Origin: Anaeramoeba flamelloides
Taxonomy: Eukaryota > Metamonada > Anaeramoebidae
Assembly: GCA_027625915.1 (NCBI GenBank)
Contig: JANTQA010000042.1
Coordinates: 6,212,001-6,276,000, forward strand
Reading direction: 5' to 3'
DNA length: 64,000 nucleotides
In this document: piece by piece, positions 29,881 through 41,660 of the stretch
Layout: each line of letters begins with the position of its first letter
Position numbering within the stretch: the first letter of the stretch is position 1
Notes under the pieces: generated by a model
What the model was told of the DNA's origin: nothing
Databases searched by the model: none
Seen by the model: only the letters and a program-made list of their open reading frames with translations
Program-made: the position numbers and the translations under genes

Positions 29881-31484
29881 TATTATTCAAATACCAGTAT
29901 CACCCGATTTTTTAAGAAATATTTTAATGGTATATTCAAAGAAAATACCTTGGACGAAAAGATAGTATTATAAAAAATGTTATAATGGTTAATTATTTAA
30001 TTGATCTTTCAATATTTATTCTTTTATTTGCTTTTATTTGAAATTTAACTGGGATATAATTTCCAGGTTTTTGTGTTTCACTTTTTTTCCTATTTACTTG
30101 TTTTTTAAACAACAACACATAATTTGTGCTGATCTCTTTTGATAATTATTGTTTTTTTGGGAAAATTTATTTTTGGATTTTTGTAAAAAGTTATCTTGTG
30201 TATACATTAACGTTGCTGATTGAAGTCCTCTGTTTGGTGGTTTTTTTAGTTACAGTTGATGACTTGTAAATATCTAAGATTTTGTGACTTTGTTTTTTTG
30301 GTGTTAATAACCAACACAAAACTAGAGCACGAACAAAATAAAAAAAAAAAAAAAAAAAAAAAAAAGAATATTTACTCCTTCATTTGTGATGCATTTCTCA
30401 CCTTTGGCAAGCACTTTTACAAGTTGTTGAGAGGAAGGTTCTACCTTTTGGTTTACTGTTTGATAAAAAGATATTGTTTGTCTTTGAATTGAAGAACTGA
30501 ACTTTTTGAATTTCTCAAGATTTTCAAAAAAGGAAGAAGAGGATCGGTACCTGTTTAGAAGAAGATATATAACAAAGACCAAGAAGGAAGGGTTTGATAG
30601 TTTGTGGTTTTTTTCAAAGTTTAACAAATCTCAGTTTTTTGTTTTTTTTGACACACCAAAAAAGAAAAAAAAATTTAAAATCAAAAACAAACAGCCGAAT
30701 TGTTTTGTCGTGAAGCTTAATAAATCTCTGAATCATTATTCCAAAATTGTATTTTATTGGGTGTTTATGTGCACCCATTTTTTTTAGATAATTTTGTGTT
30801 GGTTTTGTGAGTGTTTTGTATTCAATTGTTTTCATTGTGTTGTTTATTCAAAGAAGAATAGAATAAAGGAGCAAAATATAAAAAAATGATCAAAAAATTT
30901 ATCTAATTTAGGAAAACAGCCAAAATTGGAAATTTCAAAGACATTAAAGTTTTAAGGTCCACAAACCCACAACACAAATTGGCTAACAATCTTTAGTTTA
31001 CACTTTTGTTTGAGAAAAGATCTCAAAGTAGAAAAACTTTCTAAAACATTCTCAAAAACTAAATGATTTTAGATATTTTTGAGTGTTTTTTTTCATTTTT
31101 CAAGAAATATGTGAATTTTGATTTACCATTTGTTGTAAAATAAATGGAACAAAATTTTCATTCAGCTTTCCAAAAACTGATTTTTATCATTGGTATAAAA
31201 TTTCAAATTTTTTTAATTCTTAAAATAGGCTTTAATTCTTAATTCCGATTTAAGAATTAGGCACTATTGATGATTTATTTTAATTCTTGAGATGTGATTA
31301 TTTTTGTATACTGAATGAAAATTATGGTCTTTTTATATTACTATTAAGAGTAACATAAAGAATGATGAGTTTTTTTGTAACTAAATATAAAGTTTGAACA
31401 ACAAAATATTTTTCAATATGAAGAAAATAGCTAAAAAGTAAAATTTAAAATTTTTAAATAAAATAAAAAAAATCTACTTAATAA
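29881..31484. other. Gene-free stretch
   Basis: Several short open frames on both strands around 30250-30830, none with a recognisable domain or an exon-like boundary. A 22-A run at 30340-30364 makes them low complexity. A repeated TTTGAAATTTAA...GGGATATAATTTC (29428 and 30038) frames the region with the family I element. Confidence 0.4.
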
Positions 31485-32350
31485 CCATTCTGAAAAAATT
31501 TCGGATCCTTTCAAAAAATATGGCCAATCAAAAATTTATTTTGGTTTTTTAAATAACAAATATTAGCAAAATGATTTTTGATCAAGATATCTTATTATGA
31601 ACAAAACTTACACTTAAAAAAAACCAAAGTCAATATCACTTCAAATTTTCATAAAAAATATTATTTCGTTGCATTCCAACCCTTTGGAGTTGCTTTGGAA
31701 GGCTAAAATTTCACAAAATAACTTTATATTGTACACTTTACTAAAAATGTAATAAACTTTTTTTATTAGATTACATTCCAAGATCAAGTTTATCAGTTGT
31801 TTGCGAAGACTAAAAATGCATAATTGTTTTAAATTAAGGTTTGTTTATATGGATATTTCGACTTTAAATGATTTTAAAATCTTAATATTTTGTTATTTGG
31901 AAGTTATGATTGGAAAATGTTTGTGAAAATCAATTTCTTTTGAAAAAATATCTTTTTTGGAAGATTATATGATTTGGTTTGCTTTAAAAAGGTATTTAAG
32001 ATTAATCTTGATAAATTAACGTTATCTAAAAATGATAAATAACTTATTGAATTAATATATTTGAATATTTCTCGATAAATAATTATTTTTTTATCGTAAA
32101 TTTTACAATTAAAATTCAATTTTTCTTCTTTTCTCGTTCCAAAGTAATTCGAAAGGGTAGAAATACAACATAAAATATTGTTTCTAAAAATGTTAATTCG
32201 TATTGACTTTGGTTTTTTCTTGAATCTAAGATTTGTTAATAAAATTTCAGTTTTATCAAAAATCATTTTGCTATTATTTACTATTTAAAAAACCAAAATA
32301 AATTTTTTACCTGACATTATTTTTTTAAGGATCCAAATTTTTTTCACAAT
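31485..32350 (-). mobile_element. Long-TIR element, family D, copy 2 (~866 bp)
   Basis: Same size and arms as 13379-14245 (ATTAGCAAAATGATTTTTGA, CCAAAGTCAATATCA and their mirrors), but the interior is in the opposite orientation. The minus strand from about 32130 carries the peptide (N)FNCKIYDKKIIIYREIFKYI, matching NYNCKLYKKKIIIYGEIFKY of copy 1, and continues to PKKIFFQKKLIFTNIFQS. About 70 aligned residues are open in both. Confidence 0.75.
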
Positions 32351-32399
32351 GAAAAAAAATTATTTTTATAAATTAAAGATGAGATTAATGTATCTAAGA

Positions 32400-33020
32400 A
32401 TGAGAAAAATAAACTAAAATATTTTTCAAAAATTTTCACTCACTTTATAATTTAAATGGGAGTTGTTTTAAGTGTTTATTCCTGTATTCTTATCAAAAAA
32501 TATTTTCAAATTATAAGATCAGAATCATTTTTTCTAATTTTGGGATCAGAATCATTTTTTTTAATTATGAAAATTTTCTTGACCTTTTTCAAATTTTTGT
32601 TTTTCTTTTATATGTTATATCATTTTTTTTTTTTTTTTTATTTCTCTTTTTTTTTTATACTTTTTTTTTGGAAAAGATCATGTTGAAAAATAAAAAGATC
32701 TTCAAAAGGATAAATAATCACTAAGAAAATTTCGATTTTGTAATATTTTTTTAAAAAGAATTAAATTATTACTAAAAAATCTTCGTTGTTAAACCTTTTT
32801 TCGGTCAAAATTCAGTAATATAAAATCCTTAATAATCATTTCAAAAATTGTGATTCATTTTTTTTAGTTTTGGGTTATAATTATATTTTATTTCTAAAAT
32901 ATCTGGTTTTTATAGATTTAGAATGATTTAAAAGTGAATTAAAAATCATCTTTAATTTTTGGTTTTTCTCGAATACTGGATGAATTATATATTCCGATTT
33001 ATTATTTCAGGTGGGCCATA
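32400..33020 (+). repeat. Dispersed repeat family J, copy 1
   Basis: Matches 43245-43800 and 54570-55145, and the reverse complement of about 39725-39900. Shared islands: CTGTATTCTT, TTTTTTCTAATTT, TTTATTATTTCAGG. No conserved frame. Confidence 0.6.
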
Positions 33021-33179
33021 ATTTTTGATAAGGTTTCTAAATAAGTATTGGTATTTTATAAATATATATTTCTTTCCCATATGTTAATTGACTTGATATA
33101 AACATTTAAATAATCTAATTTTTAAATTTTTTTGTTGGTAAATTATTATTAAATAGTTGTTTAGATTTTTTATAAGTAT

Positions 33180-34005
33180 CTTTTACCCTTTTCAAATCAT
33201 ATATCAAATGTGAATTTTTTTCTAAATAAATTCCCAAATATTTAATCTTTGATAAATCTTGAGTAATTTGTGTTTTTTATTTATTGGGTTTTAATCCAAA
33301 TTGGACAATAACTTGATTTTTTTAAAAATTCATTTTTTATTTATTTGATTTAAATTCCCTTTTATGGTTAAAATTAAATTATCTACAAAAATTTGGCTAT
33401 TATCTGTTAATGTTATCATTTTTAGTAAAAAATGTGAAATAAGAGCAAATATAATCAGTGATAAGGGATCCCAATGGAATATACCAAGTCCTTCTCTATG
33501 AAAATATTTTAATAAAAAGTTTTTAATAATAACATTTAAAATAAACTTTTTTATTGTTTTTCCATTTATTTTACACTTATTTGAATCAAAATAATTTAAT
33601 ATCTCAATCTTCTAATATATGTTATATCATTTTCATTTTTAATTTTTGAATATCTGATTATATATATTTAATATTTAGACTGTAATGTGAGTAACATATT
33701 TCTTTCAATAAGCCAAATTATGATCTTTGAATAAATTCCCAACAAGGTTAAATTATTTTATATAGCAATTTTAAGTAATAATCTTAAATATTTTATTTAT
33801 CAAAATTAGTCCAAAGTTTAAAACTATCCCTTCTTTTCCCTCTTTTTATGGATAAATAAAATTTTTCTTTTTTGATATATTTATTTTTTTTATCAAATGG
33901 GATTAAATAACCAATTATTAAATATATTTAGAATTGTAATTAGAAATATTTTATAAATTTGTTCTCTTTTTATTCAAAATCTAGAACATTTTCCCAATCA
34001 ATAAA
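33180..34005 (-). mobile_element. Decayed LINE reverse transcriptase region
   Basis: On the minus strand, scattered reverse-transcriptase motifs stay in order despite stops and frame changes. FIDWENVLDFE (~33985) resembles motif A (FxDxxxAFD). GLGIFHWDPLSLIIF (~33475) resembles motif B (GxxQGDPLSPxLF). FVDNLILTI (~33385) sits where YADD is expected, 28 residues after motif B as in LINEs. The A-to-B distance is longer than usual, so an insertion or rearrangement is likely. Clearly dead. Confidence 0.55.
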
Positions 34006-34009
34006 AAAA

Positions 34010-34130
34010 ACTTTTTTTTTTTTTATTGTTTAAGGGGGGTTAATTCCTCTTGTTTGCCCTAATTCCTAAATTGTGATTTAGAAACTTTTTTAAAGATAAA
34101 AAATCTTTATTTTAATATTCCTCGTAACAA
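34010..34130 (-). mobile_element. LINE 3' end without palindrome array
   Basis: T-run 34011-34025, then AATTCCTCTTGTTTGCC running directly into CTAATTCCTAAATTGTG. Compare 4.05 and 5.3 kb, where the palindrome array separates these two parts. Confidence 0.55.
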
Positions 34131-34148
34131 AGGCCTGTTTATTGTATA

Positions 34149-34667
34149 CAGCCGATCCAAACATACCGTGAAATTTGAGAGGTATAGAAATTGACCTTTT
34201 ATCTTAGTTAAATAATAAAAAAAAAAATCTTCGGATACACGTTCTCATATACATTTTATGGTGTGGCATAGGTTTTTTAAATAATTTTCTTATTTGAATG
34301 ACTGAGAAAAAAAGCTTGTTGTTTTTCAAACAAATTTAAAAATTCAAAACAAAGCTTCCTAAGATCGAATTTGAATTTGATTTTTTCTTTAAAATGATCT
34401 TGCCTTTTGATTTATTCAGTCTTTAGAAATTAAGGATCCACCAAAAACCAGAAAATTTTTCTAAATTATTGATCATTCAGAAGTTTAGTAGTTCAAAAAT
34501 TCAAATTCTCAGATTTTCTCTTTGTGAAATTTTTGTTCTATTAGAAAATTCCACTGTTTGTAATAAGCTATCACATATACATAAAATCCTGTCATAAAAA
34601 GAAAAGTATGATAAAGAAAATGAATTTTCTGTTTATCATAGATTTCGCGGTAGGGTTGGAACGGCTG
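34149..34667. mobile_element. TA-flanked MITE, family K, copy 1 (519 bp)
   Basis: Starts CAGCCGATCCAAACATACCG, ends CGGTAGGGTTGGAACGGCTG, with TA on each side (34147-34148, 34668-34669). Non-coding. Sister copy at 58792-59951. Confidence 0.8.
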
Positions 34668-34849
34668 TAATAATAATGGAAATGACAATAAACAAGGTAA
34701 ATTTTTTTTTATAATCTGATAAATAAAATGAATTTAATAGTTTTCTTTTTCCTAAAAAATGGAAAAAAAAAAATTGATCTCATAAAAAAACAATTTTCAT
34801 TTTTGGCTTTCTTAGTCGATCAGAATTTTTTCACACTTGGCATATACAC

Positions 34850-35140
34850 AAAATTTGTCAGTAGAGAATACCACCAATAACATATTTTAAAATTTTTCCT
34901 TGTTATCGTACAGTATTGATACCTTAAAAGTTAATGTTCTCAAATTTCAAATTCAATTTTTTTAAATCTAATATTGTTTTAATAATTCAAACGGTTCTCG
35001 TGAATAAGACCAAGCAATTTGTTAAAAAAAATTCACTATTGTTTATCAATCTTTTTGCCTTCTTGCTGTAATATTAAAAAAAAATACAATAAATAAAAAA
35101 AAAAATGCTAAATGAGAAAAATGTATGATGTTTTTATGTT
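34850..35140 (+). repeat. Dispersed repeat family R, copy 2
   Basis: Matches 23850-24130, best at GGTTCTCGTGAATAAGACCA then AGCAATTTGTTAAAAA. Confidence 0.5.
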
Positions 35141-35646
35141 TTACTTTATTTCGTATCAAAAAAAATCAAACATAGATATAAATTTCAAATCTTTTAAAAA
35201 CAATCCACATTAAAATTTAAATTATCATGATATTAAAATTTTCAACAAAAAGAATACAACGTGTAAACACAGAAAGAAAAAATTCAGCGAACAAGCAAAC
35301 ACAATGGCAAACAATCATTCATTATTAACTCTGATTCAAAAATAAATTTTACCAATTATTCCAGTTTATGTGCCTAAATTCGATTCTTTTTTTAAAGAAT
35401 AATCTCTAAAAAATTGAATTTAAAAAAATAAACTAACAGTTTAAACATTTCGCTCATCGAGAAAATGCTTAATGAAAAGGTGTTGTTATTTTATCGTCAT
35501 TCATTAAAAATGATTTCTGTTTTATGTCTTTTCGTTGCTGTTTTCAATTAGCTTACTAATTTTGTTGAAATTATAAAATTATGCGAATTTAAATTCCTCA
35601 GTTTTTTGTCGGTAACGATTCTCTATTTAAAGTTTGTTTATAGACG

Positions 35647-35647
<1 letters not shown>

Positions 35648-35682
<35 letters not shown>
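35648..35682. repeat. (TA)n microsatellite
   Basis: About 15 TA units, downstream of the bZIP gene's stop. Similar tracts occur at 6840, 18289, 27037 and 28899. Confidence 0.9.
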
Positions 35683-35685
<3 letters not shown>

Positions 35686-35947
35686 TGAATAAAATAAAGT
35701 ATAGCCAATAAAAGTATCAATTGAAAAAAGGTAGAAAGATATTAATATATGTCTCATCAAATTATTGATTTGGTTAAATTTGTTTTAAAAAGTTTTTCCA
35801 AAGAACTTTTTATTCTATCAAGAATTTAACAAGAAATCCCGTACCAAATCAAAGCAATTTTTTTTTTTTAAACACCACTAAATAATTTTAGTTATAAATT
35901 GATCCTCAATTATTTGGGTTTGAAAAAAAAAAAAAAAAAAAACAAAT

Positions 35948-36721
35948 TTAAACCCAATTTTCATTTTCTTCAAAATGATCGTTTTCAAGCCCTTCTAATA
36001 AAAAATCTTCAAATCCTTCTAAATTAAGTTCTTGGGTTTCCTGGGACGAAAGTTGAAATATGTCTTTTGTGCAATTCAATTTGCTTGGAATGTCTCCAAG
36101 AAAATCACTGTCAGAATTATCTTCAAAGCATGTTTCACGAAAGAGCACACTGTCGTAATCGTTTATCTTTTGGAATTCTTGTTCGATCTGTTGCTCATAC
36201 TTTTCTACTGCACTTTCTTTTTCGACTACATTCTCTTTTCCATATTCATATTCTTCTTCTTCTTCTTCTTCTTTTTCAGATTCTTTCACTTTTTCAACTT
36301 CTTTTAGATTTATTTCCTTCAAAGGTTGTTCGTTCAAGATCTTTGCTTCCAATAGCTCAATTTGTTTTTTTAAATCAGAGTTTTCTTGCGAGATTAGATC
36401 AAGTCTTACATTTAGTGATGTGTTCTCTTCTTTAAGGGTTTTTGTTTCATTCTCTAATTCTTTTACATAGAATTTTTTTCTTTGGCGGAATCTTTTTGCA
36501 TTTTCTCGGTTCCTCTTCATTTTTTTCATTTTCTTTTGTTCTTGAGTTAAAACTATAGGGTGGGCTTGTTTAATTTTTTTCTTTATTACAGTAAGCGTCA
36601 CTGGGCCTTTTAAAATTTTGCGATTTTTGTCCTGAATGGGATCCTCTTGAGACAATCTCTTTCTCGTAGCAATAATTCTTGTAATTACCTTTGTTCTTGG
36701 GTTGATTCTGTTTGTTGACAT
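35948..36721 (-). CDS. bZIP transcription factor (257 aa)
   Basis: Binds DNA as a dimer in the nucleus. The first ATG in frame is at 36721 (MSTNRINPRTKVITR); the frame is open upstream to 36781 but only from a TTG. The basic region is KKMKRNRENAKRFRQRKKFY, with the invariant Asn and Arg nine positions apart. Phe stands where Ser/Cys is usual, as in fungal Pap1/Yap1-type factors, and Asn stands at a position usually Ala or Ser. The leucine zipper follows with six heptads: L-ENETKT-L-KEENTS-L-NVRLDL-I-SQENSD-L-KKQIEL-L. A poly-Glu stretch and an acidic C-terminal third (DFLLEGLENDHFEENENWV) look like an activation region. Single exon. Upstream dyads (36840-36910) could be regulatory. Confidence 0.9.
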   Translation of the reverse strand: MSTNRINPRTKVITRIIATRKRLSQEDPIQDKNRKILKGPVTLTVIKKKIKQAHPIVLTQEQKKMKKMKRNRENAKRFRQRKKFYVKELENETKTLKEENTSLNVRLDLISQENSDLKKQIELLEAKILNEQPLKEINLKEVEKVKESEKEEEEEEEYEYGKENVVEKESAVEKYEQQIEQEFQKINDYDSVLFRETCFEDNSDSDFLGDIPSKLNCTKDIFQLSSQETQELNLEGFEDFLLEGLENDHFEENENWV

Positions 36722-36839
36722 TGGTTTGAAATATAAATTAAAGTTCTTTCTGTTTCTTTTTTTTTGAATTAAATCTGTCAATCAAATTAATTGTTAAAAA
36801 ACAATTGGGGTTGTGTAGGTATTTGGTTTTTTTTTATTT

Positions 36840-36912
36840 AATGTGCAACGCACAGTAATCCGCTTCTTTATTTAACCTCTACAGGTTGTTTTTGCACAAC
36901 GATCGTTGTTAA
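36840..36912 (-). promoter_or_regulatory. Cluster of dyad-symmetric sites upstream of the bZIP gene
   Basis: Within 75 bp, 120-190 bp before the ATG: GTGCAACGCAC (36843-36853, near-palindrome), AACCTCTACAGGTT (36873-36886, palindromic arms) and ACAACGATCGTTGT (36896-36909, perfect 14-bp palindrome). This patch is much richer in G+C than its surroundings. Dimeric factors such as bZIPs bind such dyads, so autoregulation is a possibility but is not shown. Confidence 0.4.
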
Positions 36913-37819
36913 GTTTTTTTAGAGAGAATGATGAAAAAAAATGGGTTTCGAAAAAGAGAATTCTTTATTTTGACAAGTGTTTCTGAAGAAAAGTCTGTTT
37001 GAATATCACCTACTGAATCAGATTTAACCCAAAATCTTTTCAATTAATGAATAAATTTGCTTTTTTTCTTTTTTCTACTTTTTATAATTTAAGTTTAAAT
37101 AACACAATATTTGAATCAAAACCAATTTATTTAATAACAGATTTGATTTAAATTTTCTTTTTTTTTAGAAATGATTTGTTTCTTTGTATTCAAAAAGATC
37201 TTCAATTTGAGTATTTTTTTTCATAAAACTATTGTTTTTTTGAACCACCTTGAACTCTAGTTTACATTCAAAATTTAAAGGTGATTATATTTCAACCAAT
37301 TTTCTTTTTTTTCTCTTTCATAAAATTAGATTTTTATTCAGACTGTAGTTAGTTCAACTACAATTTATCAGCAAGGTATATCTATAAAAAGGCACCGAAC
37401 AATTAAATAGAGATCTCTCATTAAATTGTAGTTGTTGGAATTTACCTGTTAAAAAAAAAAGGGTAGTAAATGAAAATGAAACTTTTTTTACTTTTGTAAT
37501 TCAAAAAACTAACATTATAGTTTATTTTTCTCTACAGACTTGATAGGATTAGAAACAAACAAAGCACTAAAATCTTGTTGAGTTATAATTTTGATTTGGT
37601 GTTTTCTCCAAACTTATCAGCGTGTGCAGATTTTGAGAAAACCACATACTATCTAAATAAAGATATTGAGAAAAAAATGTGATTGTGATATTTTTCATTT
37701 AATTTATAAGCACTAACCTACCATTACACACAGATGGGGCTACTTGTATGGGTAACCGATGTGTTTGCTTGAGAGAATTTTGATCCATAAAATACTTGTT
37801 CAATAGTTAATATTCAGTT

Positions 37820-38230
37820 TTGCTGCATCGAATAACTTGGAAAATTTTTTCAAAAAAAAAATCTCTCAATTTTGTTTTTTGAGAAATATACTCATATAAT
37901 TAACTTTATTATACATAAAAATTTTGAAAAAGGTTTACAACTTTATGAGATATTGATGGGAATTAAAAAAAAAAAATGAAAATTTTCATATATATTTTTT
38001 CATTTTTAATTTGAAATTTTTGAATTTTTTTAAGTGACTTATTAGATAGATTATTTGAATATATTTTTTTAATAATCTAAAAAGAATCATATTTTTTCAA
38101 TTTAAAAATCAAAATCAAATATTTTTTTCAAAAAATATTCACTAAATTAAATTGAAAAATCTGATTTTTTTTTGGTTTTTAGAATATTTTAGATCATTTT
38201 ATTTTTATTTGCTTGTTTGAGTTTTTATTT
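37820..38230 (+). repeat. Dispersed repeat family F, middle-part copy
   Basis: Matches 6435-6840: GAAATATACTCA, GGTTTACAACTTTAT, AAAAAGAATCATATTTTT in the same order. Confidence 0.65.
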
Positions 38231-39724
38231 CCCTTAGCACCAAGTATTTGCCTAAATTTCATCAAGTTTTTTAAATTAGATTTAAAATGATATTGATCTA
38301 CTAAAATATTAATATTCTTATTTGTCTTTAATCCAGATTTTAATTATAATAAAAAGTCAAAATAGTTCAAAGATAAAGAAGTTAAGTTATTAATTTTTTT
38401 TTTTGAAATTGAAAAAAAAAATAATAATTATTCATTTTTAGATTTTTTTAAAGATTTTTTATTTTTATTTTTATTTTTTTAAATCAGAAATTTTATTAAA
38501 TTAATAGTAATTCAAAACTCAACACATTAATTTATAAATAATAACCACCAAACAATTTTGCTAATTTTATGATAAAAAAATAAATAAAAAAATAAAAATC
38601 TGAAATTTAATTTTTTTTTTTCGAAAAAATTTCAATAAATATCCAATTAAGAGAAAAATGAAATTTATTTCTTTAGGCCAAAAATTAAATTTTTAATATG
38701 ATTAATTTTCTAAAACTTTTATTTAAGCAATAGATAATAATTAAAAATCAAAAAAAAAAAAAAAAATTGTAAAATAATTTCAATTTATTAAATTGGAATA
38801 AAACAAATATAAATTACTTTTTAATCGATAAATTATAAATACCTAAATATAATATAAAATAAAAAATATAACTCTTAAATATTATTCCAATATAATAAAA
38901 TAATCTCCGAAAACCAATTTTTTTTATTGCATTTTGTTATTGGTAAAAATTTGAATAATATATTTGCGATATTTGGATTTTTCCTTAATAAATTAATCCA
39001 GATCTTGTTAAATAAGTTCTGATATATGGTCTCTAATTCAACAATATTGTTTATTTTATGTCTAGATTTTAAAAAGTCAAAAATTAAAAAAATTGTAAAA
39101 AATAAAAAAAAAATCAATTATTAATCTGACTCGAACGATTAGCCAAATCATTTAAAATTGAAAAAAAATCTTGTTGAAAAAATTGTAAAATTTTACAATG
39201 AAAAAAAATTTGATTTTTTTTTCTAATTTAATTTATATTTTTTTTTATTTTTAAATAATTTAGAATCTAATATAGATATTGATATTGAATAGTAATCAGT
39301 AGATAAAACAAATTTTCTATGTGTTGTTATAATAACTTTTATAATGAATAAATTATTTAATCAAGCATTTTAGGCAATTTTGGGGTGCAAAGTGCCCCGA
39401 AAAAATTTCCAGTAAAGTATGATGTGTTTTAAATGTTAAAACTAAGAGATTTTTGATGTCTAGACAAACTTTTCAAAAAAAAAAAAAAAATTTATTTTGA
39501 CAAAATTTGAAAAAATAATAAAATCACAATAACTAAAAAAAAAAGTCCCAATGTTGAAAATTTTTTTTCAAGTTATTTTTTTATTTTAAGTAACTATACA
39601 ATTTTTAATTATAAAATTTTCTTTCTAAGATAACCTTTTATTAATTCTATACCTTATTATCCTTTGATAACATTTCAAATTAAAATTTTTGTTTGAAATG
39701 TTTTTAGGTTATTTGGGGTGCTAA

Positions 39725-39900
39725 GGGATATAAACTCCATTTCACTCAAAGGTGCCAAGCCAAAAATGAAAAATTCACTTTTTTTATCAATCAACTAAAA
39801 CTAAGATTGTTTAGAATTAAGACAAATAATAAACGCCAGATTAGAGTTGATAATTATAAACAAAACACCTGTAAAAACCATAAATTTTAATTAATTAATT
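39725..39900 (-). repeat. Dispersed repeat family J, inverted partial copy
   Basis: Reverse complement of 54970-55145: TAAACTCCATTTCACTCAA versus TAAACTCCGTTTCACTCAA, then CAGATTAGAGTTGATAAT versus CAGATTAGAGTCGATAAT. Confidence 0.6.
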
Positions 39901-41034
39901 GTAAACCCAGACAGTTTGGGATTATTTTTACTAATAAATCAGAGTGAATTTATTATTTCAAGATTAAATTTATAAAAGAGAAAATTTAATCTAAAGTAAA
40001 CCAGGGGTGTATTATATACTTTTTCACCTATCCTAAAAAATGGAAAATGATTTTCTATTTAAAGATTTTCTAACAAAACTAAAAACACCTTTCCAATAAT
40101 TAAATTAACCACATTATTCAAAGAAAGTCAACTAACGAACAGAAAATTAATTGTCATGTAAAAAATCAATAATTCAATTAAAAAACTTTTTTTCTTTCCA
40201 AACCCCCCAAAAAAAAAATAACTAATAACACTTCTTTTTTATTAATGACCCATAAAGAATAAATAAAAAATTAGACGAATAATAAATAACCAATGAAAAG
40301 TTGATAAATGTAGGAAGAAAATATAATCAATCAAAATTTTTAAAAATTGAAAAACTCAAATTCTTAGGGTCCCCATTGAAAATAAAACAATAATGTCCAT
40401 TTTAATCTCTAATCAAAGATAGAAAAGAAAATTCCAATAGAAATCAATATGAATTTTTCTAAAAACATTTTCACTGTTTAATAACATTAGAATAACCCAG
40501 TTTTACCAACTAAATATAGAACTTACAATAAAAAAAAAAATGTAAAACAATTATATATTAAAAAAAAATAGAAGAAAAAATAAAAGCAAAATGTGAAAAA
40601 ATGATTTCAATTTTGAAATTTAAAAATAAATTTTTTTCTTTGAATATCCATTTAAATACATTTAATTCATTCACCAAAACTACCCTTTTGACTGGAAAAT
40701 CATTTAGATTAATATAAACTCTGAAATGAAAAAAAAAAAAAAAGAAAAAAGAAAAAGTGTAAAACTTTGAATCTAAAATCCCAATTCAAAATTTTTAACA
40801 CAACAAAATTTAATTCTTGTGATAAGAAAATCTTATTGGTCAATTCTAGAAGAAACACCAAATTATAACAATTCAACAATTGAGATGTTAACAATTGTTT
40901 CTAAATTATAATACTCAAAAAATAAAAAATCAATAATTATCAATACAAATAGATTATCGAATGTGTTAAAAATTTTGGAAAGAAGCAAAACAAAAAAATG
41001 CATTGCTAAATACGTTTAAATTCTATTAACAATT

Positions 41035-41325
41035 ATTGATCGATCAAACGGTTAGATACCACTGATGAATTTTATTTGAGTTCATCTATTTTGGAGAACT
41101 CAACTTTAACCTCATATCAATCCCTCTTTAAAAAAATCATAGATAGAACGAAACAAGTTATGTAATTCAAAAATTGAAATGAAAACTAAAAAAACCAAAT
41201 GATGAAAAAATGATTTTCAAAATTTTACAAAAATCAAAATTCTTTCCAATTTGAACGAAATTGTATTATTTTGATTCTTTTAACCTTTTTAACTATGTGG
41301 GAAATTTTGATCATTAATTTAGTTT
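41035..41325 (+). repeat. Dispersed repeat family H, copy 3
   Basis: Matches 27480-27790 and the reverse complement of 4685-4875. Lies just downstream of the ankyrin-BTB gene's stop. Confidence 0.6.
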
Positions 41326-41660
41326 AAAAAAAAAAGTGAGCAATATCAAATAGTCCAAAAATTCCAAAAATTTCAAAAATTCAAAAAAGAAATTCAAATT
41401 TTCAATTTGTTAATTTTAAAAATCTTAACAAGCATAGGATTAATAGAAATACAAAATTCCATTTTTACAGGTTAAAATTAAAAGTTATATCTTCAGATAT
41501 TTATTAAATATCCATTCAAGCAAGATATAAAAAAAAAATCACAATTTTATTAAAATATTTTTTGTTTGGTAAAAGTTATCACATAGTGATATTCTTCTTA
41601 TTCTTTTTTTTTTCTGAGATGACTATTAATTATTATTAATAATAATTTATTGGTATGCAT

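Larger units (their letters stand above)
36913..41029. other. Repeat-rich intergenic region
   Basis: No convincing gene. Contains family F (37820-38230) and family J (39725-39900) copies. A minus-strand stretch at 38875-39117 (SRHKINNIVELETIYQNLFN) may be a LINE remnant. Two GGGGTGC(A/T)AAG motifs lie at about 39384 and 39717. Long A/T runs. Confidence 0.4.

Noticed and set aside
30256-30835. Four overlapping short frames on both strands
   Set aside because: They arise around a long A-run and neighbouring low-complexity DNA; composition is not exon-like.
37720-37790. G+C-richer patch considered as a tRNA
   Set aside because: No acceptor stem pairing, no T-loop GGTTC motif; no tRNA or rRNA was found anywhere in the window.
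38875-39117. 80-residue minus-strand frame as a gene
   Set aside because: Phe/Ile/Asn-rich; may be a LINE remnant but has no diagnostic motif, so only mentioned in the region note.
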